Positions 15,157 to 22,580 of a stretch of DNA of 30,297 nt are shown in pieces. The number at the start of each line of letters is the position of its first letter. Within the stretch, counting starts at the first letter, position 1. The DNA comes from Gallionellaceae bacterium. GTDB taxonomy: Bacteria; Pseudomonadota; Gammaproteobacteria; Burkholderiales; Gallionellaceae. A model generated the notes under the pieces. It worked only from the letters and a program-made list of their open reading frames with translations. It was not told the origin of the DNA and made no database searches. The translations under genes were made by a program, and so were the position numbers. Location: positions 1 through 30,297 of the forward strand of contig JAKFXW010000179.1 of the NCBI GenBank assembly GCA_021731185.1, in the 5' to 3' direction.

Positions 15157-16572
15157 TTAATCCGTCCACGGCATCCGAATCATAGGCTCCTGCTCCGCAG
15201 GGGCAGGAGCAGGAGCCAGCAAACCAATCTGCACACGTAAACGCAAGCCGGCAGACAATGCCTGCGCTCGCACGTCCTCCAGCAAAAATTTTGATTGCGT
15301 GGCTTCACGCACAGTGTTCAGCACGTCAAGCCAGCTCTTGCGACCAATTGTGTATTGACGTGTGTATGACTCAAACACTTCCGCACTCATGATGCTGGTC
15401 TGGTTGGCATTTCCCAACCGCTGTTTCGCAGCGATCCATTCAGTCCAATCCAGTGTGACACGTTCATTCAAATCACGCTGTGCAGATTCCCGCGCCATAC
15501 GCGCCGCATCATGTCGCGCAACCGCGCCGTCTACACCAGCCACCGAAGATAATCCTGCACCGGGTTGTCCCACCAGCACGGCTAACACGCGATCATTTTT
15601 GATTACATCGGGTGCGCCCAACGGTTGGCTACGACTGCTCTCAAAGCGCAAAGCCAGCAAGGGATGGTATGCCGAGCGCTTAACAGAAACATCGGCCAAT
15701 GCCGCTTCTTGCTCATGAGCCAAGCGTCGTAATATCGGCGAATATTCTGCTGCCTGTACGAGTGCTTCATCCAATGACTTGGGAACATCTTCATTCAGCG
15801 CATTTGCATCCATCACGCCTGTGGCAGAAACACCGGTCACAGGTGTGCCATTGATCTGGCTCAGTTGGGCAAGGGCGCTGTTGTAAGCCTGCCTGATCGA
15901 GGAAAGATCATTGGCAGCTTGAAAATAACGCGACTCGGTTAAACGCTGGTCAGTAGACGAACTCACGTCCTGCTCGACTCGGCGCTTAATCATATTCAAT
16001 AACTTTTCATGTGCCGCTAGATTCGTGGTGGCATGTTGCAAGCGTGCGTGCTGCCGCAACGCTTCTACATACACGGCAACGATCTTGAGCGACAAATCAT
16101 ACTTCACCTCTTGTAGTGCTGCACCCGCTGCGGCATAGCGACTGTTGGCCACCTCAACACCACCCATGAGACGTCCACCTGCCCAAATTGGTTGCTCCAG
16201 GCGAAACACGCCCTGCCATTTGCTTTGGCTACCGTCCTGCTGTGATGCTTCAAAACTGGGGGTAGGGAAAAACTGCCAGCGCGCTCCCTTCTGTTCGGCT
16301 TTGGCCGCGACTTGTGCCGATTTTTTTCCCAGCACCGCCGGATGGCTCAGCCATGCCGCCTCTAAAATCTGTTTAAATGAAGTGGGGAAAATGCGAACTG
16401 CGCTGCCTAAAGACGCGTTATTAGGTTGAATGACATTATTGTTAAGCGGCATTATTGCGTTATTTGCAGCTGGCAGTGCTGTATCTTGCAATTGTGCGCG
16501 CGCCGCTCCACTATTCAAGCCTAGTGCTACATTACCAATACATACAACCAGCATGAATACTTTGAATTTCAT
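15157..16572 (-). CDS. type I secretion outer-membrane channel (TolC/LapE-like)
   Basis: This is the outer-membrane exit duct for the exporter. From the ATG at 16572 it has 471 residues, starting with a signal peptide (MKFKVFMLVVCIGNVALGL, probable cleavage after GAARA). The mature part shows two TolC repeats: SFKQILEAAWLSHPAVLGKKS near the start, a long coiled-coil stretch with RVEQDVSSSTDQRLTESRY, then the second repeat ending QYTIGRKSWLDVLNTVREAT, the conserved hallmark of type I secretion TolC proteins. A GTG six codons upstream is possible, but the ATG has a GGGTG ribosome-binding site. It comes 32 bases before the ABC gene, so it is the first gene of the operon. Confidence 0.94.
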   Translation of the reverse strand: MKFKVFMLVVCIGNVALGLNSGAARAQLQDTALPAANNAIMPLNNNVIQPNNASLGSAVRIFPTSFKQILEAAWLSHPAVLGKKSAQVAAKAEQKGARWQFFPTPSFEASQQDGSQSKWQGVFRLEQPIWAGGRLMGGVEVANSRYAAAGAALQEVKYDLSLKIVAVYVEALRQHARLQHATTNLAAHEKLLNMIKRRVEQDVSSSTDQRLTESRYFQAANDLSSIRQAYNSALAQLSQINGTPVTGVSATGVMDANALNEDVPKSLDEALVQAAEYSPILRRLAHEQEAALADVSVKRSAYHPLLALRFESSRSQPLGAPDVIKNDRVLAVLVGQPGAGLSSVAGVDGAVARHDAARMARESAQRDLNERVTLDWTEWIAAKQRLGNANQTSIMSAEVFESYTRQYTIGRKSWLDVLNTVREATQSKFLLEDVRAQALSAGLRLRVQIGLLAPAPAPAEQEPMIRMPWTD

Positions 16573-16636
16573 CGAATCACCCGATAGCACTGCCTAGCGG
16601 CAAGGTTTAACGCTCGCTACAATTTTAAGGAGGGAA

Positions 16637-16642
16637 ATTATA
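16637..16642 (-). promoter_or_regulatory. possible -10 box for the secretion operon
   Basis: A perfect TATAAT is read on the minus strand 64 bases before the tolC-like ATG, in an AT-rich gap. No good -35 hexamer sits at 16-18 bases. An alternative pair, TTGCTT and TATAAA with a 16-base spacer, is located further upstream (about 16667-16694). The gap between this operon and the carbonic-anhydrase-like gene (16573-16788) otherwise holds only weak inverted repeats. Confidence 0.3.
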
Positions 16643-16788
16643 AACTAGATTACAAGCTATTGATGTTTATATGATTCTATTTTACCTAAGCAATTAGAGG
16701 GGGGAATGGCTTCCCTCTTCCACCATGAATAAGGATTGAGAGGTGGAATGCTGACACCGCAAAGGATCGGCTTTTTGCTCTGCGTAAT

Positions 16789-17319
16789 TCAGGCTTCCAA
16801 ATAATCATTTTTTAATTTGATGTAATGCCTGGCAGAATAATCGAAGCGCTTGATTTCTTCAGCAGTAAGTTCGCGCATTCTTTTAGCAGGCCGACCCAGC
16901 CACAGATAGCCGCCTTCCAAATCCTTACCCTCTGGCACCAGTGAGCCTGCACCCAGCAAAACGTGCGAGCGAATAATCGCGCCATCCAGAATGATCGAAC
17001 CCATGCCGATCAAGCTCATGCTTTCTACGGTGCAGCCATGCAAAATTACTTGATGACCGACCGTGACATCATCTCCGATATGTGTCGGATTGCCCTCAGG
17101 CACGGCGGCGTGTTTGTGGCTGACATGGATAATTGTGCCATCCTGAATATTCGTACGTGCGCCAATTCGTATAATATTCACGTCACCGCGAATTAAACAC
17201 ATCGGCCATATTGAAGAATCTTCACCTATCACCACATCGCCGATTACAGCGGCTTCCACGTCGATATATGAACGCGCACCGACTGTGGGGAGAATGTTTT
17301 TGTATGAGCGTATGGACAT
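16789..17319 (-). CDS. gamma-carbonic-anhydrase-like hexapeptide-repeat protein (YrdA family)
   Basis: A left-handed beta-helix protein of 176 residues from the ATG at 17319, which has AAGGAA in front of it; an upstream start at 17463 would add 48 unlike residues and run toward argB. Seen here: the repeat pattern AVIGDVVIGEDSSIWPMCLIRGDVNIIRIG and the three zinc histidines in the family positions, H65 in GTIIHVSH, H89 in VTVGHQV and H94 in ILHGC. The proton-shuttle loop of archaeal Cam is absent, as in YrdA/CamH proteins, so carbonic anhydrase activity is possible but unproven. It is divergent from argB; the 189-base gap should hold both promoters. Confidence 0.92.
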   Translation of the reverse strand: MSIRSYKNILPTVGARSYIDVEAAVIGDVVIGEDSSIWPMCLIRGDVNIIRIGARTNIQDGTIIHVSHKHAAVPEGNPTHIGDDVTVGHQVILHGCTVESMSLIGMGSIILDGAIIRSHVLLGAGSLVPEGKDLEGGYLWLGRPAKRMRELTAEEIKRFDYSARHYIKLKNDYLEA

Positions 17320-17508
17320 AAGGGTTCCTTTTGTGTTGGATATTTTTAATTTGTATAAATTGTGAGTCAGTTGCGGACTCAGGATGATACCGAACCTGAC
17401 CAAAATATTGAAATTCTCAACAATGTATTCAGCACTCCGCAGTGGTCGAAGATGAAAGCGCATGGAGTTATAGGGTAAAATGCGCGTACATTTTATGAAA
17501 GTAGTGCC

Positions 17509-18393
17509 ATGCCCCTAACTGCCGATACCGTTGCCAAGAAAGCAAATACCTTATCTGAAGCACTGCCGTATATTCAACGATTTTTTGACAAAACCATTGT
17601 CATTAAATATGGCGGCAACGCCATGATTGATCCCAAGCTGCAAGAAAGTTTTGCGCGTGATGTGGTGCTGCTTAAATTAGTCGGCATGAATCCAGTCATT
17701 GTACATGGCGGTGGACCGCAGATTAATGATTTGCTTAAACGTATCGGCAAGGCAGGCGAGTTTGTTCAGGGCATGCGCGTAACCGATGAAGAAACGATGG
17801 ATGTGGTTGAGATGGTATTGGGCAAGATTAATAAAGATATTGTTAATCTGATTAATCGTCACGGCGGCAAAGCGGTCGGGCTGACCGGACAGGACTCCTC
17901 TTTTATTCGTGCCAATAAAATGTTGTTGGAAAGCCAGACTGAGCAGGGAAAAATGTTGGACATTGGTTTAGTCGGAGAAATACATTTGATTGATCCGGCC
18001 ATCATTACGTTTTTAGATTCAGGCGATTTCATTCCGGTGATTGCTCCCATAGGCGTGGGGGCGGATGGCGAGACACTGAACATTAACGCGGATGTGGTGG
18101 CGGGGAAATTAGCCGAAGTGTTAAAAGCCGAGAAACTGGTGTTGTTGACCAATACGCCGGGCGTGTTGGATAAAGATGGAAAATTGCTGACCGGACTGAC
18201 ACCCAAACAAATAGATGGTCTGGTGGCAGATGGCACATTGTCTGGCGGAATGCTGCCCAAAATTAGCTCCGCACTGGATGCGGCGCGAGGTGGGGTAAAG
18301 TCGGTACATATTATTGACGGAAGGGTGGAACACGCGCTGCTGCTGGAGATTTTGACGGATGAAGGGGTGGGCACGCTCATCAAAAGCAAATGA
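17509..18393 (+). CDS. argB: N-acetylglutamate kinase
   Basis: It phosphorylates N-acetylglutamate, the second step of arginine synthesis. It has 294 residues. Amino-acid-kinase motifs are visible: IVIKYGGNAM near residue 31, VIVHGGGPQIND near 65, VGLTGQDSSFIRA, PVIAPIGVGADGETLNINADVVAGKLAEVL and LTNTPGVLDKDG, ending GVKSVHIIDGRVEHALLLEI. The N-terminal extension of about 28 residues carries a helix of the kind found in arginine-sensitive hexameric enzymes, so feedback inhibition by arginine is plausible. A HAD-family gene and slmA follow on the same strand, a common betaproteobacterial order. Confidence 0.97.
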   Translation: MPLTADTVAKKANTLSEALPYIQRFFDKTIVIKYGGNAMIDPKLQESFARDVVLLKLVGMNPVIVHGGGPQINDLLKRIGKAGEFVQGMRVTDEETMDVVEMVLGKINKDIVNLINRHGGKAVGLTGQDSSFIRANKMLLESQTEQGKMLDIGLVGEIHLIDPAIITFLDSGDFIPVIAPIGVGADGETLNINADVVAGKLAEVLKAEKLVLLTNTPGVLDKDGKLLTGLTPKQIDGLVADGTLSGGMLPKISSALDAARGGVKSVHIIDGRVEHALLLEILTDEGVGTLIKSK

Positions 18394-18414
18394 AAGACCA
18401 CCATACCACTACTG

Positions 18415-18527
18415 CGCTTGCTGATACGGCGTGAAAAAATGGCTCAAAATCCTCGTTTACTAATGTGTAAATTCCGGTTTCTCGCCACTTTTTACCTTGT
18501 CTCAGCTTCGCTCGTCACGTTGTATGG
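18415..18527 (-). repeat. intergenic repeat-like element in the argB-HAD gap
   Basis: Read on the minus strand this has the same order of parts as the element at 12641-12783: GAGACAAGG, an A-rich block, a small palindrome (TTTAC...GTAAA, 18456-18471), GAGGATTTTGAG, a T-run and CACGCCGTA. The match is one of layout more than of sequence. It fills most of the 146-base gap. The assignment to one family is inference. Confidence 0.4.
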
Positions 18528-18539
18528 GGGTCTTTAAAT

Positions 18540-19187
18540 ATGACCGAGCGAGTGTGGATTTTCGATCTGGACAACACGTTGCACGATGCCAATCTCCACA
18601 TCTTTCCGCACATCAATCGCAGCATGACGGCGTATCTGCAATACCATTTGAACATGAATGAACATACTGCTAATGCGTTGCGGATTGATTATTGGCGGCG
18701 CTACGGCGCAACACTTAGCGGCATGATGCGCCATCACGCTACAGATCCGGCGCATTTTTTATGGCACACGCATCAGTTTCCCGTGTTATCCGACATGATT
18801 TTGAGTGAGCCGCGATTAAGGCATGTATTGAAAAAATTGCCGGGCAAAAAAATAATTTTTTCCAATGCGCCACAACACTACGCCCATGCGGTGCTCAAAA
18901 TATTGCGTATAGATGATTGCTTCCATGATGTGTTCGCCATCGAGCAAACGCGCTACCAGCCCAAGCCTCAGCGGCATGGATTTCTACGGTTGCTGCACAA
19001 ACATCGGCTTAATCCAGCGAACTGCGTGATGGTGGAGGATAGCGCAGATAATTTATATACCGCCAAGCTCTGCGGCATGAACACGGTATGGATTAGCAAT
19101 CTATCGCGCGTGCCTGCTTATGTAGATGTGAAAATTGCCAGCGTGCAACAACTACCACGTATGCTGTCGCAATTACGCTTCGTGTAG
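18540..19187 (+). CDS. HAD-family phosphatase, pyrimidine 5'-nucleotidase type
   Basis: A HAD-superfamily hydrolase of 215 residues resembling yeast Sdt1-type pyrimidine 5'-nucleotidases. Seen here: motif I FDLDNTL (D9, D11), the cap region with DYWRRYGATLSGMMRHH typical of this subgroup, motif II IIFSNAP (S near 104), motif III lysine (QPKPQ near 140) and motif IV MVEDSADNLYTAK. It acts on UMP/CMP-like nucleotides by family analogy; substrate choice cannot be read from sequence. It sits between argB and slmA, an arrangement seen widely in betaproteobacteria. The stop is 22 bases before the slmA start. Confidence 0.88.
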   Translation: MTERVWIFDLDNTLHDANLHIFPHINRSMTAYLQYHLNMNEHTANALRIDYWRRYGATLSGMMRHHATDPAHFLWHTHQFPVLSDMILSEPRLRHVLKKLPGKKIIFSNAPQHYAHAVLKILRIDDCFHDVFAIEQTRYQPKPQRHGFLRLLHKHRLNPANCVMVEDSADNLYTAKLCGMNTVWISNLSRVPAYVDVKIASVQQLPRMLSQLRFV

Positions 19188-19209
19188 TAAAAAATTTTCA
19201 AGGAAAAAT

Positions 19210-19791
19210 ATGGCCACTAAACCCGGTGAAAGAAAGCTACAAATCCTGCAAACTGTGGCAGAAATGCTGGAGCAACCCAAGGGTGAAAAAATCACCACGG
19301 CAGCAATGGCTGCACGGCTGGACATCTCTGAAGCGGCGCTGTATCGCCACTTTGCCAGTAAGGCGCAAATGTTTGAAGGTTTGATTGAGTTCATCGAACA
19401 AACCGTATTTGGTTTAATTAATAAAATTAGTGCAGATGAAAGCAGCGGCTTGCAACAATTGGAAAGTTCACTGGCCATGTTGCTGGGTTTCGCCCAAAAA
19501 AATCGCGGCATGACTCGCGTACTCATCGGCGATGCACTGGTAAATGAAGATGCGCGCCTACAGCAGCGCATTAACCAACTTTATGATCGGCTCGAAGTCA
19601 CATTGAAACAGTCCGTGCGTATTGCTATCACACAGGGTGATCTGGATGAAAAAACTGATGTCAGTGCGTATGCGAATCTGTTGTTGAGTTACGTTATCGG
19701 GCGCTGGCAACAGTTTGGCAAGAGTGGTTTTATCAAAGACCCGATGGCGCAGTGGCCGCAGCAATGGCCATTGCTGCGCAATAAACCATAG
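19210..19791 (+). CDS. slmA: SlmA, nucleoid occlusion factor (TetR family)
   Basis: SlmA binds specific chromosomal sites and blocks FtsZ ring assembly over the nucleoid. From the ATG at 19210, preceded by AAGGAAA, it has 193 residues. The N-terminal helix-turn-helix is ITTAAMAARLDISEAALYRH with FASKAQMFEGLIEFIE after it, a close match to SlmA rather than a ligand-binding TetR repressor. The C-terminal region (GMTRVLIGDALVNEDARLQQ, YVIGRWQQFGKSGF) is also SlmA-like. A longer frame from 19135 would overlap the HAD gene and is rejected. It is 27 bases before the DAHP synthase gene. Confidence 0.93.
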   Translation: MATKPGERKLQILQTVAEMLEQPKGEKITTAAMAARLDISEAALYRHFASKAQMFEGLIEFIEQTVFGLINKISADESSGLQQLESSLAMLLGFAQKNRGMTRVLIGDALVNEDARLQQRINQLYDRLEVTLKQSVRIAITQGDLDEKTDVSAYANLLLSYVIGRWQQFGKSGFIKDPMAQWPQQWPLLRNKP

Positions 19792-19818
19792 AAAACTATA
19801 AATAACGGAATACTTATC

Positions 19819-20940
19819 ATGATCTTAATTCTCTCTTCCAACGTTAATCAGCAAGGCGCGGAATTCCATCAATTGATGGCGCATTTGGCCGGACTGTCCG
19901 GTATACAAACGCGCATACATGTGGAGCGTGGTGTAGAAAAAACACTCACCGAAATTTACCTTATTGGCAACACCAAAGCACTCGAAATTAAAGAAATGTG
20001 TAACCTGCCATGCGTGGAAAACGTGGTGCGTGTGTCGGAAGAATATAGAGTATTGGGACGGCATAAAGAAGACCCACGTCCATCGCACTTTGAATATAAC
20101 GGTGTGCGATTCGGGCAGGATACGTTGAATGTTTTTGCCGGATTGTGTGCGGTAGACAATCGTGATCATGTCGAGGCCATGCTTAAAGCACTGCGCGATA
20201 ACGGCCAGGTGTGTACACGTATGGGCGCGTACAAGCCGCGCACCAGCCCCTATGCTTTTCAGGGACACGGCAAAAATTGTTTGCCTTACGTATTTGAATT
20301 GGCGGGCAAGTACGGCATCAAAGTAATTGCCATGGAGATTACACATGAAAACCATCTCCATGAAATTCGCGAGGCGATTCATCAAACAGGTAACCCCACA
20401 GGTGTGATGTTGCAGATAGGCACACGCAATACGCAAAATTTTGAACTCCTGAAAATAGTTGGTCGTCAGCAGGAATTTCCCGTATTACTCAAACGCGGTT
20501 TCGGCATTACGCTGGATGAATCGTTAAATGCCGCCGAATACCTGGCTTCAGAAGGCAATCGAAATGTGGTGTTTGGCCTGCGCGGGATGAAAACAAATAT
20601 GGGTGATCCGCACCGCAACTTTGTCGATTTCGCGCATGTGCCCGTGGTGAAAAGATTAACCAGAATGCCAGTGTGCATCGATCCTTCACATTCGGTTGGT
20701 ACGCGCAGTGTCGCCCCGGACGGGGTGTTGGACGTAGTGCATATTGCCGCGCAGGGAGTTGTGGCAGGGGCGAACATGGTGCTGGTAGATTTTCATCCCG
20801 CGCCGATGAAGGCATTAGTAGATGGCCCGCAAGCTTTGTTGCTGAAGGAATTACCCTATTTTCTGGAAGATGTGCAGCTTGCGCGTGAGACATATTTGAA
20901 GCGGGTTGCATTGGCGCAACGCTATTCCAATTTACAATAG
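19819..20940 (+). CDS. aroF: 3-deoxy-7-phosphoheptulonate (DAHP) synthase, type I-beta
   Basis: It condenses phosphoenolpyruvate and erythrose 4-phosphate, the entry step of aromatic amino acid synthesis. The 373 residues consist of an N-terminal ferredoxin-like regulatory domain (about 1-85) and the TIM barrel, which shows GAYKPRTSPYAFQG, QIGTRNTQNFELL, PVLLKRGFG, GLRGMKTN and CIDPSHSVGTR. This is the I-beta type found in Bacillus and Thermotoga, not the E. coli AroF/G/H type, so the symbol only names the function. The N-terminal domain suggests feedback control by an aromatic end product, by analogy with Thermotoga. It follows slmA by 27 bases and may be co-transcribed. Confidence 0.92.
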   Translation: MILILSSNVNQQGAEFHQLMAHLAGLSGIQTRIHVERGVEKTLTEIYLIGNTKALEIKEMCNLPCVENVVRVSEEYRVLGRHKEDPRPSHFEYNGVRFGQDTLNVFAGLCAVDNRDHVEAMLKALRDNGQVCTRMGAYKPRTSPYAFQGHGKNCLPYVFELAGKYGIKVIAMEITHENHLHEIREAIHQTGNPTGVMLQIGTRNTQNFELLKIVGRQQEFPVLLKRGFGITLDESLNAAEYLASEGNRNVVFGLRGMKTNMGDPHRNFVDFAHVPVVKRLTRMPVCIDPSHSVGTRSVAPDGVLDVVHIAAQGVVAGANMVLVDFHPAPMKALVDGPQALLLKELPYFLEDVQLARETYLKRVALAQRYSNLQ

Positions 20941-21011
20941 AACCGATAACTTTGTACTCGCATGGGGTGCGCCGTGATTACAAGGGGCTAATAACCTTCC
21001 CCCAAAATAGT

Positions 21012-21126
21012 TGACACTGTCGTGTTCTAATAAAAACAGGCACCTCGATAGGGTTATCATTCACCTGAAGAGGAAACAACAATGACCAAACAGCACAAGC
21101 ATTACGAAGCCGCATTTAAACTGGAA
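21012..21126 (+). pseudogene. IS3-type insertion sequence remnant: left end and first 15 codons of transposase orfA
   Basis: The stretch TTGACACTGTCGTGTT looks like an IS3-family left end, followed by about 55 bases of leader with GAAGAGGAAACAA and an ATG at 21082. The frame reads MTKQHKHYEAAFKLE, a typical start of IS3-group OrfA, and then changes abruptly at 21127 into sequence that belongs to the 3' end of hemB on the other strand. The rest of the element is gone. The accidental frame runs on to a stop at 21175-21177. It lies in the 194-base gap between the convergent DAHP synthase and hemB genes; the first 70 bases of that gap show nothing recognisable. Confidence 0.75.
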
Positions 21127-21134
21127 AAGGCCGC

Positions 21135-22139
21135 CTACCCCCGCTTCAACCACCGCGCCGCATCCAACGCGAAGTAAGTTAAAATTCCATCTGCGCCCGC
21201 GCGTTTAAATGCCATTAAAGATTCCATCACGCAGGCTTCTTCGTTGAGCCAGCCATTTTGTGCGGCGGCTTTGAGCATGGCGTATTCGCCGCTTACTTGA
21301 TAGACAAAGGTTGGCGCTTTGAATTCATCTTTGATGCGGCGCAGGATGTCCAGATACGGCATACCCGGCTTGACCATAACCATGTCCGCACCTTCTTGCA
21401 AGTCCAGCCCGACTTCCCACAGTGCTTCGTCAGAGTTGGCGGGATGCATTTGATAGGTGTATTTATTACCTGCGCCGAGGTTGCCACTGGAGCCAACGGC
21501 ATCACGGAACGGGCCATAAAAATTGGATGCATATTTGGCTGAGTACGCCATGATGCGGGTATGGATGTGCCCTTTGGCATCCAAGGCTGCACGCACGGCG
21601 GCAATGCGTCCATCCATCATGTCAGACGGCGCTACAACATCAGCACCCGCCTGGGCGTGGATTTGTGCCTGTTGCGCCAGCATCGCGACAGTTTCGTCAT
21701 TCAGCACATAACCACTGGTATCAATCAAGCCATCCTGCCCGTGACTGGTGTAAGGGTCGAGCGCGATGTCGGTGATGATGCCCAGTTCTGGAAAATGTTT
21801 TTTAAGGACGGCCACCACGCGCGGCACGAGGCCATCCGGATTAAGTGCTTCGCGTGCATCTTCAGTTTTAAGCGCGCTTGTAATCACCGGGAATAGCGCA
21901 ATTGCGGGAATGCCTAAAGTAACGCATTCCTCAGCTTGCACAAGCAGCTTGTCCAGCGTTAGGCGCAAAATGCCAGGCATTGAGGCGATGGCTTCCGTGC
22001 GATTATTGCCATCCAGCACGAATACTGGATAAATAAGATCGTGTGCGGTCAGGGTATTTTCACGCATCAAATTACGTGAGAAAGCATCGCGGCGCATACG
22101 GCGCATTCTTTTATTCGGGTATGAACCAAGTGCCTGCAT
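21135..22139 (-). CDS. hemB: delta-aminolevulinic acid dehydratase (porphobilinogen synthase)
   Basis: It joins two 5-aminolevulinate molecules into porphobilinogen in heme and siroheme synthesis. It has 334 residues. The two active-site lysines are visible: K202 in MAYSAKYASNFYGPFRDA and K257 in MVMVKPGMPYLD. The metal-site segment DIALDPYTSHGQDGLID (124-140) has aspartates instead of the three zinc cysteines, so it is the magnesium/potassium type known from Pseudomonas. The start has AGGG 9 bases upstream (GATAGGGATAATTTAT). The 3' end directly abuts an IS3 remnant but the C-terminus looks intact. A copy of the short repeat lies in the leader, 20 bases before the ATG. Confidence 0.96.
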   Translation of the reverse strand: MQALGSYPNKRMRRMRRDAFSRNLMRENTLTAHDLIYPVFVLDGNNRTEAIASMPGILRLTLDKLLVQAEECVTLGIPAIALFPVITSALKTEDAREALNPDGLVPRVVAVLKKHFPELGIITDIALDPYTSHGQDGLIDTSGYVLNDETVAMLAQQAQIHAQAGADVVAPSDMMDGRIAAVRAALDAKGHIHTRIMAYSAKYASNFYGPFRDAVGSSGNLGAGNKYTYQMHPANSDEALWEVGLDLQEGADMVMVKPGMPYLDILRRIKDEFKAPTFVYQVSGEYAMLKAAAQNGWLNEEACVMESLMAFKRAGADGILTYFALDAARWLKRG

Positions 22140-22158
22140 AATAAATTATCCCTATCAA

Positions 22159-22181
22159 TTACATTGTCCCCTTGTGGGACA
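22159..22181 (-). repeat. short repeat TGTCCCACAAGGGGACAATG, copy in the hemB leader
   Basis: Read on the hemB strand, TGTCCC-ACAAG-GGGACA is a 6-bp inverted repeat followed by ATGTAA. It ends 20 bases before the hemB ATG, so it falls inside the mRNA leader or the promoter. The same core occurs ahead of engB, rubredoxin and the Rieske gene. Confidence 0.65.
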
Positions 22182-22265
22182 GTGACTTAAGACGCGCCTG
22201 AAAAAATATTGTGTGCGCAGGATTTTTTTGTGGAACTCTTTGAATAATTTGCTATCTCATCATTC

Positions 22266-22374
22266 GGATAATGCAAATTATCCCCCCGTTATCCCCTGGC
22301 GGGGTTGTTTTAACGCTGCAGTTAAAACATTTTCGTGCCTCTAACCTCCCCCTTTTGGTTAGAGGCATTTTTTT
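22266..22374 (+). ncRNA. candidate small RNA: four successive hairpins ending in an intrinsic terminator
   Basis: Four perfect stems follow one another. They are GGATAAT-gcaa-ATTATCC (22266-22283, a GNRA-type loop), CCCCG...CGGGG (22284-22304, loop TTATCCCCTGG), GTTTTAAC-gctgca-GTTAAAAC (22307-22328) and a 10-bp terminator stem with seven T (22337-22374). The nearest plus-strand gene upstream ends at 20940 on the far side of minus-strand hemB, so the terminator cannot belong to it. No convincing reading frame exists; the ATG at 22271 opens a frame that runs through the terminator. Two loops are C-rich (UCCCC), as in sRNAs that pair with ribosome-binding sites. No clear promoter is seen; TTGTGG (22228) and TATCTC (22253) are weak. 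I cannot match it to a known RNA family. Confidence 0.6.
22337..22374 (+). terminator. intrinsic terminator of the candidate small RNA
   Basis: GCCTCTAACC (22337-22346) pairs perfectly with GGTTAGAGGC (22357-22366) around a 10-base loop TCCCCCTTTT, then A and seven T (22368-22374). The T-run is only on the plus strand, which fixes the direction. This is the strongest terminator in the window. Confidence 0.9.
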
Positions 22375-22385
22375 GCCCTATGCAG

Positions 22386-22419
22386 CGCCAAGACTCGCCC
22401 GCAGGGCGAGTGTCTGGCG
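22386..22419. repeat. strong hairpin downstream of the small-RNA terminator
   Basis: ACTCGCCC-gca-GGGCGAGT gives an 8-bp perfect stem extended, across a small internal loop, by CGCCA/TGGCG. No T-run follows on either strand, so it is more like a REP-type hairpin than a terminator. It lies in the 472-base gap between hemB and engB and is continuous with the repeat-like stretch at 22441-22580. Confidence 0.6.
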
Positions 22420-22440
22420 GCGTACTCCTTGCGAGTGCAA

Positions 22441-22580
22441 TGCTGCTGCGCTCAACATGGCTGTGTTGCTCAAGCCCTCAAAATGCTCACCTACATTAAG
22501 TAGGCTGCGCTTTTTCGATCTTTCATGTCCCGCTCTGTTATCGCCTCGATCCTGTTATCGCTCGCGACGTATTTTCAACT
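22441..22580 (-). repeat. intergenic repeat-like element 3' of engB
   Basis: Read on the minus strand it carries GGGACATG, an A-rich block, a small palindrome (CCTAC-attaa-GTAGG, 22490-22504), GAGCATTTTGAG and then GAGCAACACAG, the last being an exact 11-base match to the MITE-like element at 12738-12748. ATCGCTCGCGACGT (22557-22570) also occurs at 5334-5347. The terminal inverted repeats of the MITE-like element are not seen, so family membership is tentative. Confidence 0.45.

Noticed and set aside
17320..17463. N-terminal extension of the gamma-carbonic-anhydrase-like protein
   Set aside because: The ATG at 17319 has AAGGAA in front and matches the family start; the extension would fill the promoter gap shared with argB.
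19135..19209. slmA start at 19135
   Set aside because: It lies inside the HAD gene, and the ATG at 19210 has an AAGGAAA ribosome-binding site and the family N-terminus.
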